DNA of 57,042 nt from an uncultured Lachnoclostridium sp. (GTDB lineage Bacteria; Bacillota; Clostridia; Lachnospirales; Lachnospiraceae). Shown one piece after another: positions 8,491-17,677 of this stretch. The position numbers and the translations under genes were made by a program. The stretch covers positions 1-57,042 of the forward strand of contig CAKNJS010000012.1 in assembly GCA_930986645.1 (NCBI GenBank), read 5' to 3'. Each line of letters begins with the position of its first letter. Within the stretch, counting starts at the first letter, position 1. The notes under the pieces are model-generated. The model was given only the letters and a program-made list of their open reading frames with translations, did no database searches and was not told the origin of the DNA.

Positions 8491-9189
8491 CTATATTCCT
8501 TTCTCAATCTTATATCCCACGCCCCACACTACTTTCAGATATCTGGGGTCTTTGGGATTGATCTCAATCTTCTCTCTTATATGACGGATATGCACGGCAA
8601 CTGTGTTGTCCGCGCCGATTGCCTCCTCGTTCCAGATTGACTCATAAATCTGACTGATCGAAAATACCCTTCCCTGATTCTTCATGAGCAGAAGCAGGAT
8701 ATTATACTCGATCGGAGTAAGTTTTACAGGCTCCCCGTCTACCGTCACTTCTTTCAGGTCATCGTTGATCTTCAGGCCTCCTGTCTCATAGATCTTTTCC
8801 TGCTCTCCCTGTCCGGATCCGCCCAGCTGATTGTACCTTCTAAGCTGGGATTTCACCCTCGCCACAAGCTCCAGCGGACTGAACGGCTTCGTTACATAAT
8901 CATCCGCGCCTACATTCAGCCCCAGTATCTTATCCGCATCCTCCGACTTCGCCGAGAGGATAATGATCGGGATACTGTTCTTCTCCCGGATCTTAAGTGT
9001 TGCGCGGATTCCGTCCAAACGCGGCATCATCACATCGATGATCAGCAGATTGATCTTCTCCTTCTCAAGAATATTGAGCGCCTCGATCCCGTCATACGCT
9101 TTCAGAATATGATATCCCTCCTGGGACAGATATATCTCAATTGCCTCCACAATTTCTTTGTCGTCGTCACACACAAGTATGTTGTACAT
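8491..9189 (-). CDS. OmpR/VanR-family response regulator
   Basis: 232 residues. Receiver domain with NILVCDDDKE, phospho-acceptor Asp in LLIIDVMMPR near residue 51 and VTKPFSP; winged-helix output domain ending in VAVHIRHIREKIE and VWGVGYKIEK. The ATG at 9189 follows AAGGGGTGATCATT; a 29-residue upstream extension in the same frame has no Shine-Dalgarno and does not match the family N-terminus. It is first gene of a two-gene operon with the 866-residue kinase. Confidence 0.95.
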   Translation of the reverse strand: MYNILVCDDDKEIVEAIEIYLSQEGYHILKAYDGIEALNILEKEKINLLIIDVMMPRLDGIRATLKIREKNSIPIIILSAKSEDADKILGLNVGADDYVTKPFSPLELVARVKSQLRRYNQLGGSGQGEQEKIYETGGLKINDDLKEVTVDGEPVKLTPIEYNILLLLMKNQGRVFSISQIYESIWNEEAIGADNTVAVHIRHIREKIEINPKDPRYLKVVWGVGYKIEKGI

Positions 9190-9267
9190 AATGATCACCC
9201 CTTCGTTACTCTTAAACACTCTGGATTCTTTCTCCGGCTGAAACCGCAGCGGAAAGAGTCCATCTAT

Positions 9268-9295
9268 AGTATACATGATAAGATTGATTTTTTAA
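9268..9295 (-). promoter_or_regulatory. Promoter of the second two-component operon
   Basis: On the minus strand TTAAAA (9295-9290), a 16 bp spacer and TATACT (9273-9268), about 75 bp before the regulator start. The -10 box is good, the -35 box weak. Confidence 0.45.
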
Positions 9296-9334
9296 GAGGG
9301 GAGAATGAAAATCTTATGATTTCCTTAACTTAAT

Positions 9335-9379
9335 AATAGACCGGAACGTTTCCTGTTTTATGAAACATTCCGATCTATA
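9335..9379 (-). terminator. Terminator after xylulokinase gene
   Basis: A long imperfect hairpin on the minus strand, ATAGATCGGAATGTTTC paired with GAAACGTTCCGGTCTAT. It lies about 27 bp after the xylulokinase stop. There is no clear T-run (TATTATTAAG), so it may instead stabilise the mRNA 3' end. Confidence 0.5.
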
Positions 9380-9405
9380 TATGGTAAATTATATTTAATA
9401 TTTGT

Positions 9406-10863
9406 TTAAAACATCCCTTTAAGCACCGGATAGAATTTTCTGAACTTCTGGTACTTCTCCTCATACTTCTGTACCAGCTCCGCATCCGGCTCTTCAGTCT
9501 TCACGACTTTTACCAGCTTCTTCGCCGCCTCTTCTACCGAGGAATATACTCCGCATCCGACCGCAGCGAGGATTGCAGCACCGTATCCCGGTCCTTCTTC
9601 GCTCTCAATAATATCCACTTTCATATTCATTACATTGGCAATGATCTTACGCCACAGCGGGCTCTTCGCTCCGCCGCCGCAGATCTTTGTCCTCTGCGGA
9701 TTCACACCGATGCTCCGCGCCACTTCAAGTGAATCTCTCAGGCCGAACGCCACGCCCTCGAGAACAGCAAGCGTCATATCCTCACGGGTTGTATCCATGC
9801 TCATTCCGATGAATGCAGCTCTCGCATCCGGATCATTATGCGGGGATCGTTCTCCCATCAGATACGGCAGATAGAATACATGATTCTCGCCAAGTCCTGT
9901 GATCCCTGACTGCTCTCCTGCATAATCTGTCGTCTTCAGGATCTCATCCATCCACCATTTATTACAGGATGCTGCGCTGAGCATACATCCCATAAGGTGA
10001 TAATTTCCATCCGCATGGGCAAATGAATGAAGGGCGTTATTCTCATCCACACCGAACTTTTCACTGGAGATAAAAAGCGTCCCCGATGTTCCAAGAGAAA
10101 TATTGCATCCTCCGTCGCCTACTGTCGCAGTCCCGACAGCGGCAACAGCGTTGTCGCCTGCTCCCGCGATCACTTTTACATCCGGAGACAAACCGAGTTC
10201 TTCTGCAATCTCCGGTTTCAGGCAGTCAACCGGCTCCCAGCTCTCATACAGCTTCGGAAGCTGTTCTTCCGTAATGCCGCAGATCTCCATCATTTCTTTT
10301 GACCAGCACTTGTGCTCTACATCAAGAAGCAGCATGCCTGATGCATCCGAATATTCCGTACAGAAGCTTCCTGACAGCTTATATGCCAGATAATCCTTCG
10401 GAAGCATGATCTTCACGATCTTTGCAAAATTATCCGGTTCATTCTCTTTCATCCAGAGGATTTTCGGAGCAGTGAATCCGGCAAAAGCGATATTTGCAGT
10501 GTATTTAGAAAGTTTTTCCTTTCCTATAGTATTATTCAGATACTCAACCTGTTTTCCAGTCCGTCCGTCATTCCACAGGATCGCCGGACGTATCACATTA
10601 TCATCCTTATCCAGCGCGACAAGTCCGTGCATCTGCCCGCCGAAACTGATCCCCTTTACCTGACTCTTATCGCATTCTGCGGTGAGTTCCTTCAGGCCTG
10701 CCATACTCTGCTCATACCAGTCCTCCGGCTTCTGCTCCGACCATCCGGGATGCGGGAAATAGAGCGGATATTCCTTTGATACGATCTTATGGATCTTCCC
10801 GTTCTCATCCATCAGCAGGAGCTTGACTGCGGACGTCCCGAGATCCACACCGATAAAAAACAT
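9406..10863 (-). CDS. xylB: Xylulokinase (FGGY carbohydrate kinase)
   Basis: About 485 residues, normal for FGGY kinases. It opens with FIGVDLGTSAVKLLLMD (phosphate-binding motif), has GQMHGLV and ILWNDGRT near residues 80 and 100, and the C-terminal FGGY signature region ICGGGAKSPLWRKI. XylB phosphorylates D-xylulose to enter the pentose phosphate pathway. The start follows GGAGG by 7 bases; a 52-residue upstream extension would cross the palindromic repeat and is rejected. It is the last gene of a sugar operon behind the isomerase, from which it is separated by a 225 bp repeat element. Because the isomerase is of the fucose/arabinose type, the true ketose could differ from xylulose. Confidence 0.9.
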   Translation of the reverse strand: MFFIGVDLGTSAVKLLLMDENGKIHKIVSKEYPLYFPHPGWSEQKPEDWYEQSMAGLKELTAECDKSQVKGISFGGQMHGLVALDKDDNVIRPAILWNDGRTGKQVEYLNNTIGKEKLSKYTANIAFAGFTAPKILWMKENEPDNFAKIVKIMLPKDYLAYKLSGSFCTEYSDASGMLLLDVEHKCWSKEMMEICGITEEQLPKLYESWEPVDCLKPEIAEELGLSPDVKVIAGAGDNAVAAVGTATVGDGGCNISLGTSGTLFISSEKFGVDENNALHSFAHADGNYHLMGCMLSAASCNKWWMDEILKTTDYAGEQSGITGLGENHVFYLPYLMGERSPHNDPDARAAFIGMSMDTTREDMTLAVLEGVAFGLRDSLEVARSIGVNPQRTKICGGGAKSPLWRKIIANVMNMKVDIIESEEGPGYGAAILAAVGCGVYSSVEEAAKKLVKVVKTEEPDAELVQKYEEKYQKFRKFYPVLKGMF

Positions 10864-10879
10864 GTCATTTCCTCCTTCC

Positions 10880-11106
10880 GGGACGTAGTCAATTTCAATT
10901 TTACTACGTCCCCATTCAAAAACAGTCCTGTCCCTTTTTTCATATTGTGGTGTCCCCACTGTAATTTTGCACAAATCACATCTATAAATGCTTTGCATTA
11001 TCACTAACAATTTGTACACTTTTCTATAGGGGACAGGGATATTTCAGAAAAGGGACAGGGCAAATCGTAATCCGGGACGTAGTAAAATCGGATTTTACTA
11101 CGTCCC
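10880..11106. repeat. Nested-palindrome element (MITE/REP-like)
   Basis: Two hairpins mark the ends: GGGACGTAGT/ACTACGTCCC (10880-10912) and a perfect 16 bp palindrome arm pair GGGACGTAGTAAAATC/GATTTTACTACGTCCC with a 1-base gap (11074-11106). Between them lies a second inverted pair, CCTGTCCCTTTT near 10928 and AAAAGGGACAGG near 11048, and a GTGTCCCC/GGGGACA pair inside that. No protein is encoded. The element fills the gap between the isomerase stop and the xylB ribosome binding site. It looks like a non-autonomous mobile repeat, such as those mobilised by IS200-like or RAYT-type transposases; no transposase is in the window. Confidence 0.7.
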
Positions 11107-11112
11107 CGATAA

Positions 11113-12597
11113 TTATCTCCACGGATTCTCTGTCGGGTATCTCACTCCTGCCGGCTGGTTATATCCGATCTCTTCTACCGGAACTCCAATATATTTGAAT
11201 ACTTCGAACAGCTCTTTTCCATAGTGCCCGAACGCTACAGCGCCGTGATGCGGATAGTTCTTCTCGATCAGCACGTGGCGGTAGAATCTTCCCATCTCCG
11301 GAATTGCAAATACGCCGATAGATCCGAAGGATTTTGATGCAACCGGAAGGATTTCTCCCTGTGCCACATAAGCACGCAGTTTATTATCTGATGTACTCTG
11401 AAGACGATAGAATGTGATGTCGCCCGGTTTGATATCTCCTTCAAGTGTTCCCTGTGTCACCTCTTCCGGCAGTGAACGTGCCATAATGAGCTGATACTTC
11501 ATCTCACAGGAAGTCAGTTTTCCTGAAGCTGTATTTCCACAGTGGAATCCCATAAATGTGTCTTTATGTGTATACGGGAATTTGCCCTCAATGCTCTCTT
11601 TATACATATCATCCGGAACTGTGTTATTGATATCCAGCAGTGTAACTGCATCCTGGCTTACCACTGTTCCGATGAACTCGCTTAAGCAGCCATAGATATC
11701 CACTTCGCAGGATACCGGAATTCCCTGAGCTGTCAGACGGCTGTTCACATAGCACGGAACGAATCCGAACTGTGTCTGGAATGCCGGCCAGCATTTTCCT
11801 GCGATTGCAACATATTTACGGTAGCCTCTATGCTCCTCGATCCAGTCTTTCAGAGTCAGTTCGTACTGAGCCAGTTTCGTAAGGATCTCCGGTTTCTTGT
11901 TTCCTTCTCCCAGTTCTTCTTCCATCTCTTTTACAACAGCCGGGATTCTCTCGTCGCCTTCATGCTTATTAAATGCCTCGAACAGGTCCAGCTCGGAATT
12001 CTCTTCAATCTCAACACCGATATTATAGAGCTGCTGGATCGGCGCATTACATGCAAGGAAGTTGAGCGGTCTCGGGCCGAAGCTGATGATCTTCAGGTTG
12101 TTAAGACCTACGACAGCTCTTGCGATAGGCTCAAACTCATGGATCATATCAGCACACTCTTCAGCTGTGCCCACCGGATACTCCGGTATGTATGCTTTTA
12201 CATTGCGCAGCTTCAGGTTGTAGCTTGCATTGAGCATGCCGCAGTATGCATCGCCGCGTCCCTGTACAAGATCATTCTGTGTCTCTTCTGCTGCCGCCAC
12301 AAACATTTTGGGTCCATCAAAATGTTTCGCAAGCAATGTTTCAGATATCTCAGGGCCGAAGTTTCCGAGATATACGACAAGTGCATTGCATCCTGCTTTC
12401 TTGATATCTTCAAGTGCCTGTACCATGTGGATTTCACTCTCCACGATACAGATCGGGCACTCATAAACCGTGCCTTTGCCGTATTTCTTCTCATACGCAT
12501 CGATCAGCGCTTTTCTCCTGTTAACAGACAGGCTCTCAGGGAAACAGTCGCGGCTTACTGCGACAACTCCGATTTTCAGTTCTGGCATGTTGTTCAT
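11113..12597 (-). CDS. L-fucose/L-arabinose isomerase-family protein
   Basis: 494 residues, close to the length of FucI/AraA-fold aldose-ketose isomerases, which use Mn2+ to convert aldoses into ketoses. The N-terminal Rossmann-like part begins with KIGVVAVSRD; conserved stretches include YLGNFGPEI, SFGPRPLNF, CEVDIYGCLSE and the C-terminal HHGAVAFGHYG. It is divergent from classical FucI and AraA, so I name the family only. AGAGGAATTTATT precedes the ATG. It lies between a DUF4867 gene (109 bp upstream) and xylulokinase, so the operon turns an aldose into a phosphorylated ketose. Candidates are L-fucose, D-arabinose or a pentose; the GH95 fucosidase 5 kb away makes fucose worth testing. Confidence 0.82.
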   Translation of the reverse strand: MNNMPELKIGVVAVSRDCFPESLSVNRRKALIDAYEKKYGKGTVYECPICIVESEIHMVQALEDIKKAGCNALVVYLGNFGPEISETLLAKHFDGPKMFVAAAEETQNDLVQGRGDAYCGMLNASYNLKLRNVKAYIPEYPVGTAEECADMIHEFEPIARAVVGLNNLKIISFGPRPLNFLACNAPIQQLYNIGVEIEENSELDLFEAFNKHEGDERIPAVVKEMEEELGEGNKKPEILTKLAQYELTLKDWIEEHRGYRKYVAIAGKCWPAFQTQFGFVPCYVNSRLTAQGIPVSCEVDIYGCLSEFIGTVVSQDAVTLLDINNTVPDDMYKESIEGKFPYTHKDTFMGFHCGNTASGKLTSCEMKYQLIMARSLPEEVTQGTLEGDIKPGDITFYRLQSTSDNKLRAYVAQGEILPVASKSFGSIGVFAIPEMGRFYRHVLIEKNYPHHGAVAFGHYGKELFEVFKYIGVPVEEIGYNQPAGVRYPTENPWR

Positions 12598-12706
12598 AAT
12601 AAATTCCTCTCTTTCTTTTTGCTGTTATTACAGCATACAGGCTTTGTTAAAGGTTTCTTTATATGTTACCGTATGATAACAGTCTCTTTTATCGGTCCGT
12701 CCGGCT

Positions 12707-13321
12707 CTATACCTCCAGATTCTCACCTTTCAGTCCGCAGAACGCGTCTTCGATTCCGGCCTTCTCATGTGCGATCAGCCATTTGTTCACTGCAGTCAGC
12801 AGACGGTTCTCACCTTCCTTGGCAGGAGTAAATGTGAGTTCCTCATTTGTTCCTTTCGGCAGCACGATCACACAGCGGAATCCGCCTTCCTTTGCGGAGC
12901 AGGGCGCATAGTGGAGCGTTGTCGCATAGAGCTCGACCGCTGTTCCCGCCGGCACAAAGAACGCCTCTGCTTTTGACGTATCGTAGGTGTCATCCTCTGT
13001 GATATCCTGCTGGCAGCCCAGCAGCAGAATCAGATCCGTCACAGCAATATCAATCTCCGAACTTCTGTGATACTCGAATGCATTCAGCTTGTGATTGTCT
13101 CCGTTGCAGTATCCGATCTGGATCGGGAGTCCTCCAAATCCCTTCCGGCATACGTCCTCTGCTTCCGGCAGAACTTCCATCGCCTCAACAGACGGTACAT
13201 AAACAACATCCTTCGGCAGCGGAGTGTGCTCCATCTCCTTTAAGATCTTCTCAAAAGAGAATTCTGTAACCACTTTCCCGTATTTGCCGAAGGATGCATC
13301 TGTCAGTTTCTGAATCTTCAT
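12707..13321 (-). CDS. DUF4867 family protein
   Basis: 204 residues, cytoplasmic, with no signal peptide. It resembles DUF4867 proteins, found next to sugar isomerases in Firmicutes. The middle part (EAFFVPAGTAVELYATTLHYAPC) looks like the strand pattern of a cupin-type barrel with possible metal-binding His and Glu. Its role is unknown; a ureidoglycolate-hydrolase-like cupin or a sugar epimerase/mutarotase role would fit but is inference. It is the first gene of the isomerase/xylulokinase operon. AAAGGAGGATGAAAA precedes the ATG. Confidence 0.75.
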   Translation of the reverse strand: MKIQKLTDASFGKYGKVVTEFSFEKILKEMEHTPLPKDVVYVPSVEAMEVLPEAEDVCRKGFGGLPIQIGYCNGDNHKLNAFEYHRSSEIDIAVTDLILLLGCQQDITEDDTYDTSKAEAFFVPAGTAVELYATTLHYAPCSAKEGGFRCVIVLPKGTNEELTFTPAKEGENRLLTAVNKWLIAHEKAGIEDAFCGLKGENLEV

Positions 13322-13480
13322 TTTTCATCCTCCTTTATACCAGCCTTGATTTTACTGTTTTCTTATATGGTCATTTTATCACCCCGAACCACTCTTATCG
13401 ACCAAATATTTAGCCATTTAGTACCCATTTCTTATCTTTTTTACCCAAACTACTATTCAGATCTGATTATGCCGTAAATT

Positions 13481-13525
13481 AAAATCCCTCATTCTGACAT
13501 ATACCACATCAGAGTGAGGGATTTT
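13481..13525 (-). terminator. Terminator at the 3' end of the AraC regulator gene
   Basis: AAAATCCCTCACTCTGA and TCAGAATGAGGGATTTT form a long hairpin overlapping the regulator's stop codon, followed on the minus strand by AATTTACGG. It would insulate the regulator gene from the downstream sugar operon. Confidence 0.7.
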
Positions 13526-14339
13526 GCTTCTCTCTGTATTCACTCGGCAGCATTCCATACTTCTTCTGAAATGCCCTCGCCAGAGCCTTGCTTCCTGAAA
13601 AACCGTTTCTCAGCGCAACTTCTGTTATATTGTAGCTTCCACTGTCCAGATCCTTTACCGCATACCCCAGCCGGATACTCTGCACATAACTCTTAAATGT
13701 GATCCCTGCATATTTCCGGAACATCCGAGAGAGATAATTGGGGGAGTAATCGAAGATTCTGGCCACCTCCTCAAGTGTCAGGTCCGCCATATAATTTTCC
13801 TTCATGTAAGAAGTGATCGCAGACAATTTATTAAGCTTTTTATTTTTCCGCACAAAAGACTCCTCAACATCCGTCAGCCGGTAATCTTTTACAAGCAGAT
13901 ACATAATCTGATAGAAAATGCTCTTCATCTTCAGATCATATCCGCATGCTTTTTTGCGATAAACCCTGTACAGTTCCCTGATAAGCTCCATAAACCGCTC
14001 GTCACGCTTCCCCGGCTCATGGGAAAACCAGATAAACTGCTCGCCCGTAAAATAATCCTCAAATAATTTTAATGGGATCTGCAGAACAATTGTCTCATTA
14101 GGCAGAGGCGAATCAATCGAATGCACTTCATTCGAATTTACGATCATAAAATTCCCGGCTTCCAGATGCCACTTTCTGTCATCGATATAAAATTCCAGTT
14201 CACCGATGCACACTGCAAAGATCTCGATCGATCTGTGCCAGTGTTTGTCCCGGTGATAGTTTCCCGTATTTCCCTCAAAGATAAATATTTTAAACGGAAA
14301 TCCCGTTTCCGGGACGATAAGTTCATGTGAAAATTGCAT
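13509..14339 (-). CDS. AraC-family regulator of the sugar operon
   Basis: 276 residues. An N-terminal cupin sensor (about 1-140; HWHRSIEIFAV is the typical first strand) and two C-terminal helix-turn-helix motifs (about 175-272; LTLEEVARIFDYSPNYLSRMFRKY and ITEVALRNGFSGSKALARAFQKKYG). The ATG is preceded by AAAGGGA; a longer upstream frame has no such site. It lies just upstream of, and in the same direction as, the DUF4867/isomerase/xylB operon but ends in its own terminator, so it is likely the sugar-responsive activator of that operon. Confidence 0.92.
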   Translation of the reverse strand: MQFSHELIVPETGFPFKIFIFEGNTGNYHRDKHWHRSIEIFAVCIGELEFYIDDRKWHLEAGNFMIVNSNEVHSIDSPLPNETIVLQIPLKLFEDYFTGEQFIWFSHEPGKRDERFMELIRELYRVYRKKACGYDLKMKSIFYQIMYLLVKDYRLTDVEESFVRKNKKLNKLSAITSYMKENYMADLTLEEVARIFDYSPNYLSRMFRKYAGITFKSYVQSIRLGYAVKDLDSGSYNITEVALRNGFSGSKALARAFQKKYGMLPSEYREKQNPSL

Positions 14340-14367
14340 GGGCGTTCCCTTTCTGCACTCCGGCTTC

Positions 14368-14928
14368 CTACTGATCCAGCTCATATCCTCCCTGCTCCAG
14401 CGCCTTTTCAGCCTTTTCCAGAAATTCCACATTTTTCTTCTCGGTATTATTCAGGACAGAGCTGCTCTTCTTATCAAATTCCTCTGCGGAATACTCACCC
14501 TTATACCATGACTTGCTTTCAAAGTAATCCCGCAGTTCCTTTGAGTCGAATTTCCTTCCGTGTCTTGCAAATATCTCATTTCTCGCATAGTTGAGTTCTT
14601 TTGCCGACATTCCTTCTATATCTGCATCTTTGAGTACCTTACGGTCACTGTCCGGAATGATATAATCGCTGTCTGGTGCGATTTCATCTTCTGTATCCTC
14701 CGGCGGTTCCGCCCCATTAATCTGTATCTGTGCCTTAGTCTGAGTCTCCGCTTCCTTAGGCTGGTCTGCCTGAAGCACCGCTTCCGTACGTTTCAGTCCG
14801 GAGGAGCCGCTGTTCCCAAACGGCCACAAAAGAAGAACAGCCGTTGCCGCCAGCGCCATCACAAGTACAAGAGCAAGCAGGGCGCATACACCTTTCCAAA
14901 CCGCTTTCTTTGTCATATTATCCATCAT
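14368..14928 (-). CDS. YARHG-domain membrane-anchored protein
   Basis: About 186 residues. A short cytoplasmic N-terminus, one membrane segment near residues 10-32, a Pro/Glu/Asp-rich linker, and a C-terminal YARHG domain (about 105-180) with the eponymous NYARNEIFARHGRKF and the SWYKGEYSAEEF follow-up. YARHG domains are extracellular and their function is unknown. Two adjacent ATGs at 14928 and 14925 both suit the AAGGAG upstream. It lies 20 bp behind the zinc-ribbon protein gene, so the two are cotranscribed. Confidence 0.85.
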   Translation of the reverse strand: MMDNMTKKAVWKGVCALLALVLVMALAATAVLLLWPFGNSGSSGLKRTEAVLQADQPKEAETQTKAQIQINGAEPPEDTEDEIAPDSDYIIPDSDRKVLKDADIEGMSAKELNYARNEIFARHGRKFDSKELRDYFESKSWYKGEYSAEEFDKKSSSVLNNTEKKNVEFLEKAEKALEQGGYELDQ

Positions 14929-14948
14929 ATGCACTCCTTCCCCTGATG

Positions 14949-16286
14949 TCAGTACCACCATACTGTCGGCATCGAAACTTTCTGTATCTTGTAAGTAGTT
15001 CCGTCATATGCAAAAGATGCTCTCATATATGCAGAGCCTTCACTTGTTTTGCTCTGTCTGCCGGAACTGCCGAATCCGGAATACTCATAGGTATAATCCA
15101 TTGTGTACTCACAATCCATTTCCCCGGCAATCATTCCCGATTCCACATTAAAGCTGCAACGGAAATTATCAAATGTGATCTGATTCATCTTATAATAATC
15201 ACCGCTTTCACTGGCGAGGCTCTCTTTCAAATCATCATAGACAGCCTTGTATTCCGGGGCCGCACTCTCCGTAAACAGATCAGATACTTCACTGTAATCT
15301 TCACCTGATGCAGCCGATGTATAAAATCTCTCCAGAGCATCTTCCATCTTTGCCTGCAGTGCTTTTGCCCCTGCCTCTGACGGCGTCAGTTCCGTCACCG
15401 ACGCGCTGCTGTCCGAGGATGTGTCGAATTCCCCCTCATATAACTCGCACCACGGCACTGCGGCTTCGATAGAGTGTACACCGTTAAAGACAGAAATCCG
15501 ATACGTATCCGTCCCTTCCTCATTATCCTCGACTTTACACTTCCCGCTGAGCTCCACTCCGTCTACTGCTGCTTTCGCCCCCGCCGGAACTACAACAGGA
15601 TAATCGTCCGTAATCATGCCTGCGGCAGATATCTTCCATATATCAAAAAGGAAAAACGCTTTGCTGTTCTGACGTACTGCGGTAAGGCGCATCTTAGAAG
15701 CGCCCTGTCCCGGCACAGAATACTCTACGTCAAAATTCCGGGCAATATCGCTGTTCTCCTCATCTGCTTCCTTCACCGTATAGTTGGTAATATCTGATGT
15801 ACGCGTCCTCTCCATCATGTCCGCGAACTGCTCCTCCTGCATAGTGTTTTCCTCCGGGAACTCAAGCAGGTCATACATCGCAGACCAATCTCCGGATGCA
15901 TATGCCGAGAAATACTTTTCCGCCGCTGTACGCGGATTGTACTTTGTAAAGCCGATCACAAAAAAGGCGGCGATCACCACGGCAAGACATACAGCTTCTC
16001 CGATCGCGATTATCTGCAGCAGAGAAAGTCTTCCGCTCCCCTGCGGTGCCGATTTTCCGCGCTGTCCGGTCTGTTCCTCCCACTTCACATTCCGGTCTGC
16101 TCCGGTCTGGAATTCCCTTGCTGCTTCGCCATCCGGTTCCCTGTCAATCCTGATAGTCTCCGTCAGTTCGCCATCCTGATTTTCTTCCTGTATCATATCA
16201 TCATCCATGTCCAGCTTTCTTCCGCAATGTTCGCAGAACCGCGCGTCATCGCTGTTGTTTGTTCCGCATTCCGGACAAATACGCAT
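14949..16286 (-). CDS. Zinc-ribbon membrane protein of unknown function
   Basis: About 445 residues. The N-terminus is a zinc ribbon (CPECG near residue 4 and CEHCG near 20), followed by an acidic and Gln-rich cytoplasmic stretch, one membrane segment near residues 95-117 and a large extracellular region. The latter starts with an NTF2-like segment ([21 protein letters not shown]) and continues with TcaA-like beta-rich domains, ending in [15 protein letters not shown]. Such proteins in Firmicutes are linked to cell-envelope stress or glycopeptide response; that role is only inference here. AGGAGG precedes the ATG. It forms an operon with the YARHG protein, which also has a single membrane anchor. 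Confidence 0.82.
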   Translation of the reverse strand: MRICPECGTNNSDDARFCEHCGRKLDMDDDMIQEENQDGELTETIRIDREPDGEAAREFQTGADRNVKWEEQTGQRGKSAPQGSGRLSLLQIIAIGEAVCLAVVIAAFFVIGFTKYNPRTAAEKYFSAYASGDWSAMYDLLEFPEENTMQEEQFADMMERTRTSDITNYTVKEADEENSDIARNFDVEYSVPGQGASKMRLTAVRQNSKAFFLFDIWKISAAGMITDDYPVVVPAGAKAAVDGVELSGKCKVEDNEEGTDTYRISVFNGVHSIEAAVPWCELYEGEFDTSSDSSASVTELTPSEAGAKALQAKMEDALERFYTSAASGEDYSEVSDLFTESAAPEYKAVYDDLKESLASESGDYYKMNQITFDNFRCSFNVESGMIAGEMDCEYTMDYTYEYSGFGSSGRQSKTSEGSAYMRASFAYDGTTYKIQKVSMPTVWWY

Positions 16287-16587
16287 AGCCCTTCCTCCTG
16301 TCCCTGTTCTTTCGTATATGCACCCTGTCAGGCGCAAAAGATTCTGTTTCTGCATTGGTGCGGAATACTCCGCATTTCATGCTCCTGCTTTCATATACAT
16401 AATTATAATTTTCTCATATATTTTTTGCAATATTCATTTCACAGGCTCTCTTTCCGGGCATTCCTTTCTCCTTCTTTCACATCAGATCAGCACTCTGTTT
16501 CCGCACCGGGCATATATTAAACTAAAACTGCCGGCTTTCAGATACCCTGAACAGCCGGACAGCATCTATAGAAAGAAGGACATATTT
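16287..16587. other. Divergent intergenic region, no gene seen
   Basis: It separates the minus-strand zinc-ribbon gene from the plus-strand lysozyme gene and must hold promoters for both. I see no convincing -35/-10 pair, riboswitch or repeat; only AT-rich stretches around 16390-16440 and 16510-16530. Confidence 0.5.
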
Positions 16588-17559
16588 ATGAGTATAAAAG
16601 GATTAGACGTCAGCGAATTTCAGGGAGAAATCGACTGGGAACAGGTGAAAGCCGCCGGATATCAGTTTGCCATGTTAAGAGCCGGATACGGCAGCAATAC
16701 TGTTGATAAACAATTCCGACGCAATGCATCCGAATGCAACCGGATCGGTCTTCCCATAGGAGCATACTGGTTCTGCTATGCATTTTCCGCCGAAAAAGCA
16801 GTTCAGGAAGCAGACGGATGCATCAGCACAGTATCAGAATACCGTCTGGATTATCCGGTCTGCTATGATATCGAGCAGGCATCCGCGGATTATGTGGAAA
16901 AACAGGGTGTTTCTTTCACTCCTGCACTTGCAAGAAATGTAGTAACCAGTTTCTGCAACCGTGCAGAGGCGAAGGGATACTTCGCCATGTTCTACACAAA
17001 CCGCAATTTCCTTGACACATATCTTGGAACAGAACTGACAAAACGGTATGCTTTCTGGTATGCCCGTTATGCCAGCCAATTTGACGGCACAGACTGCGGG
17101 ATCTGGCAGTACACCAGCACAGGCAGCATTCCCGGAATCAGTGGAAATGTAGATCTGGATACCGGTTATGTGGATTATCCCGCAGTTATTAAAAAAGCCG
17201 GTCTCAATCATCTGTCCGGCAGCGCACCGTCCCCCTCGCCGTCTCCTCAGTATATCACTTATGTGATCCAGCCGGGCGATACATTAAGCGGTATCGCACA
17301 GAGATTCGGCACCACCGTCAGCACACTGACTCAACTCAACGGCATCTCCAACCCGGACAAAATCTACGCAGGAAATACCCTGCGTGTACCGGAAAACGGA
17401 AGCACCGGAGGCGGCGCCCGGTACTACACCATCCAGCCCGGAGATACGTTAAGCGGTATTGCGCTGAAATTCGGTACCACCGTCAGTGCACTGGCACGGC
17501 TCAACGGCATCTCCGATCCGGATAAGATCTATGCGGGAAACAGAATTCGAATCCAATAA
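16588..17559 (+). CDS. GH25 lysozyme with two LysM repeats
   Basis: 323 residues. Residues 1-205 are a glycoside hydrolase 25 (N,O-diacetylmuramidase) domain with [19 protein letters not shown] and [21 protein letters not shown] Ser/Pro linker follows, then two near-identical LysM peptidoglycan-binding repeats (about 228-272 and 282-323), each with [10 protein letters not shown] and DKIYAGN. The ATG follows GAAAGAAGGACATATTT; a longer frame upstream is not initiated by a Shine-Dalgarno. There is no signal peptide, so export would need lysis or another route, as for phage endolysins, but no other phage genes are nearby. A role in spore or cell-wall turnover is possible. Confidence 0.92.
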   Translation: MSIKGLDVSEFQGEIDWEQVKAAGYQFAMLRAGYGSNTVDKQFRRNASECNRIGLPIGAYWFCYAFSAEKAVQEADGCISTVSEYRLDYPVCYDIEQASADYVEKQGVSFTPALARNVVTSFCNRAEAKGYFAMFYTNRNFLDTYLGTELTKRYAFWYARYASQFDGTDCGIWQYTSTGSIPGISGNVDLDTGYVDYPAVIKKAGLNHLSGSAPSPSPSPQYITYVIQPGDTLSGIAQRFGTTVSTLTQLNGISNPDKIYAGNTLRVPENGSTGGGARYYTIQPGDTLSGIALKFGTTVSALARLNGISDPDKIYAGNRIRIQ

Positions 17560-17598
17560 TTGCGGTCCAGATCCTGCACTGTTTTTTATATTGAGAAA

Positions 17599-17640
17599 GC
17601 CGCCGCCCTGCAGATAAGCAGCTATCTGCAGGGCAGCGGC
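17599..17640. terminator. GC-rich hairpin between convergent genes
   Basis: GCCGC-CGCCCTGCAGATA and TATCTGCAGGGC-AGCGGC flank a 6-base loop, a very stable stem. It lies between the lysozyme stop and the fucosidase stop. The T-runs on either side are poor, so terminator function is likely but not certain. Confidence 0.5.
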
Positions 17641-17677
17641 TCTGCTGCCTTGTACTATGCCTTTGTTGTCCTATATC

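Noticed and set aside
12640-12690. Operator palindrome GTTACC-GTAT-GATAAC between DUF4867 and isomerase genes
   Set aside because: Imperfect arms and no promoter boxes; too weak to list as a site.
16588-17559. Prophage remnant around the GH25 lysozyme
   Set aside because: No holin, structural, integrase or repressor gene nearby; flanks are ordinary chromosomal genes.
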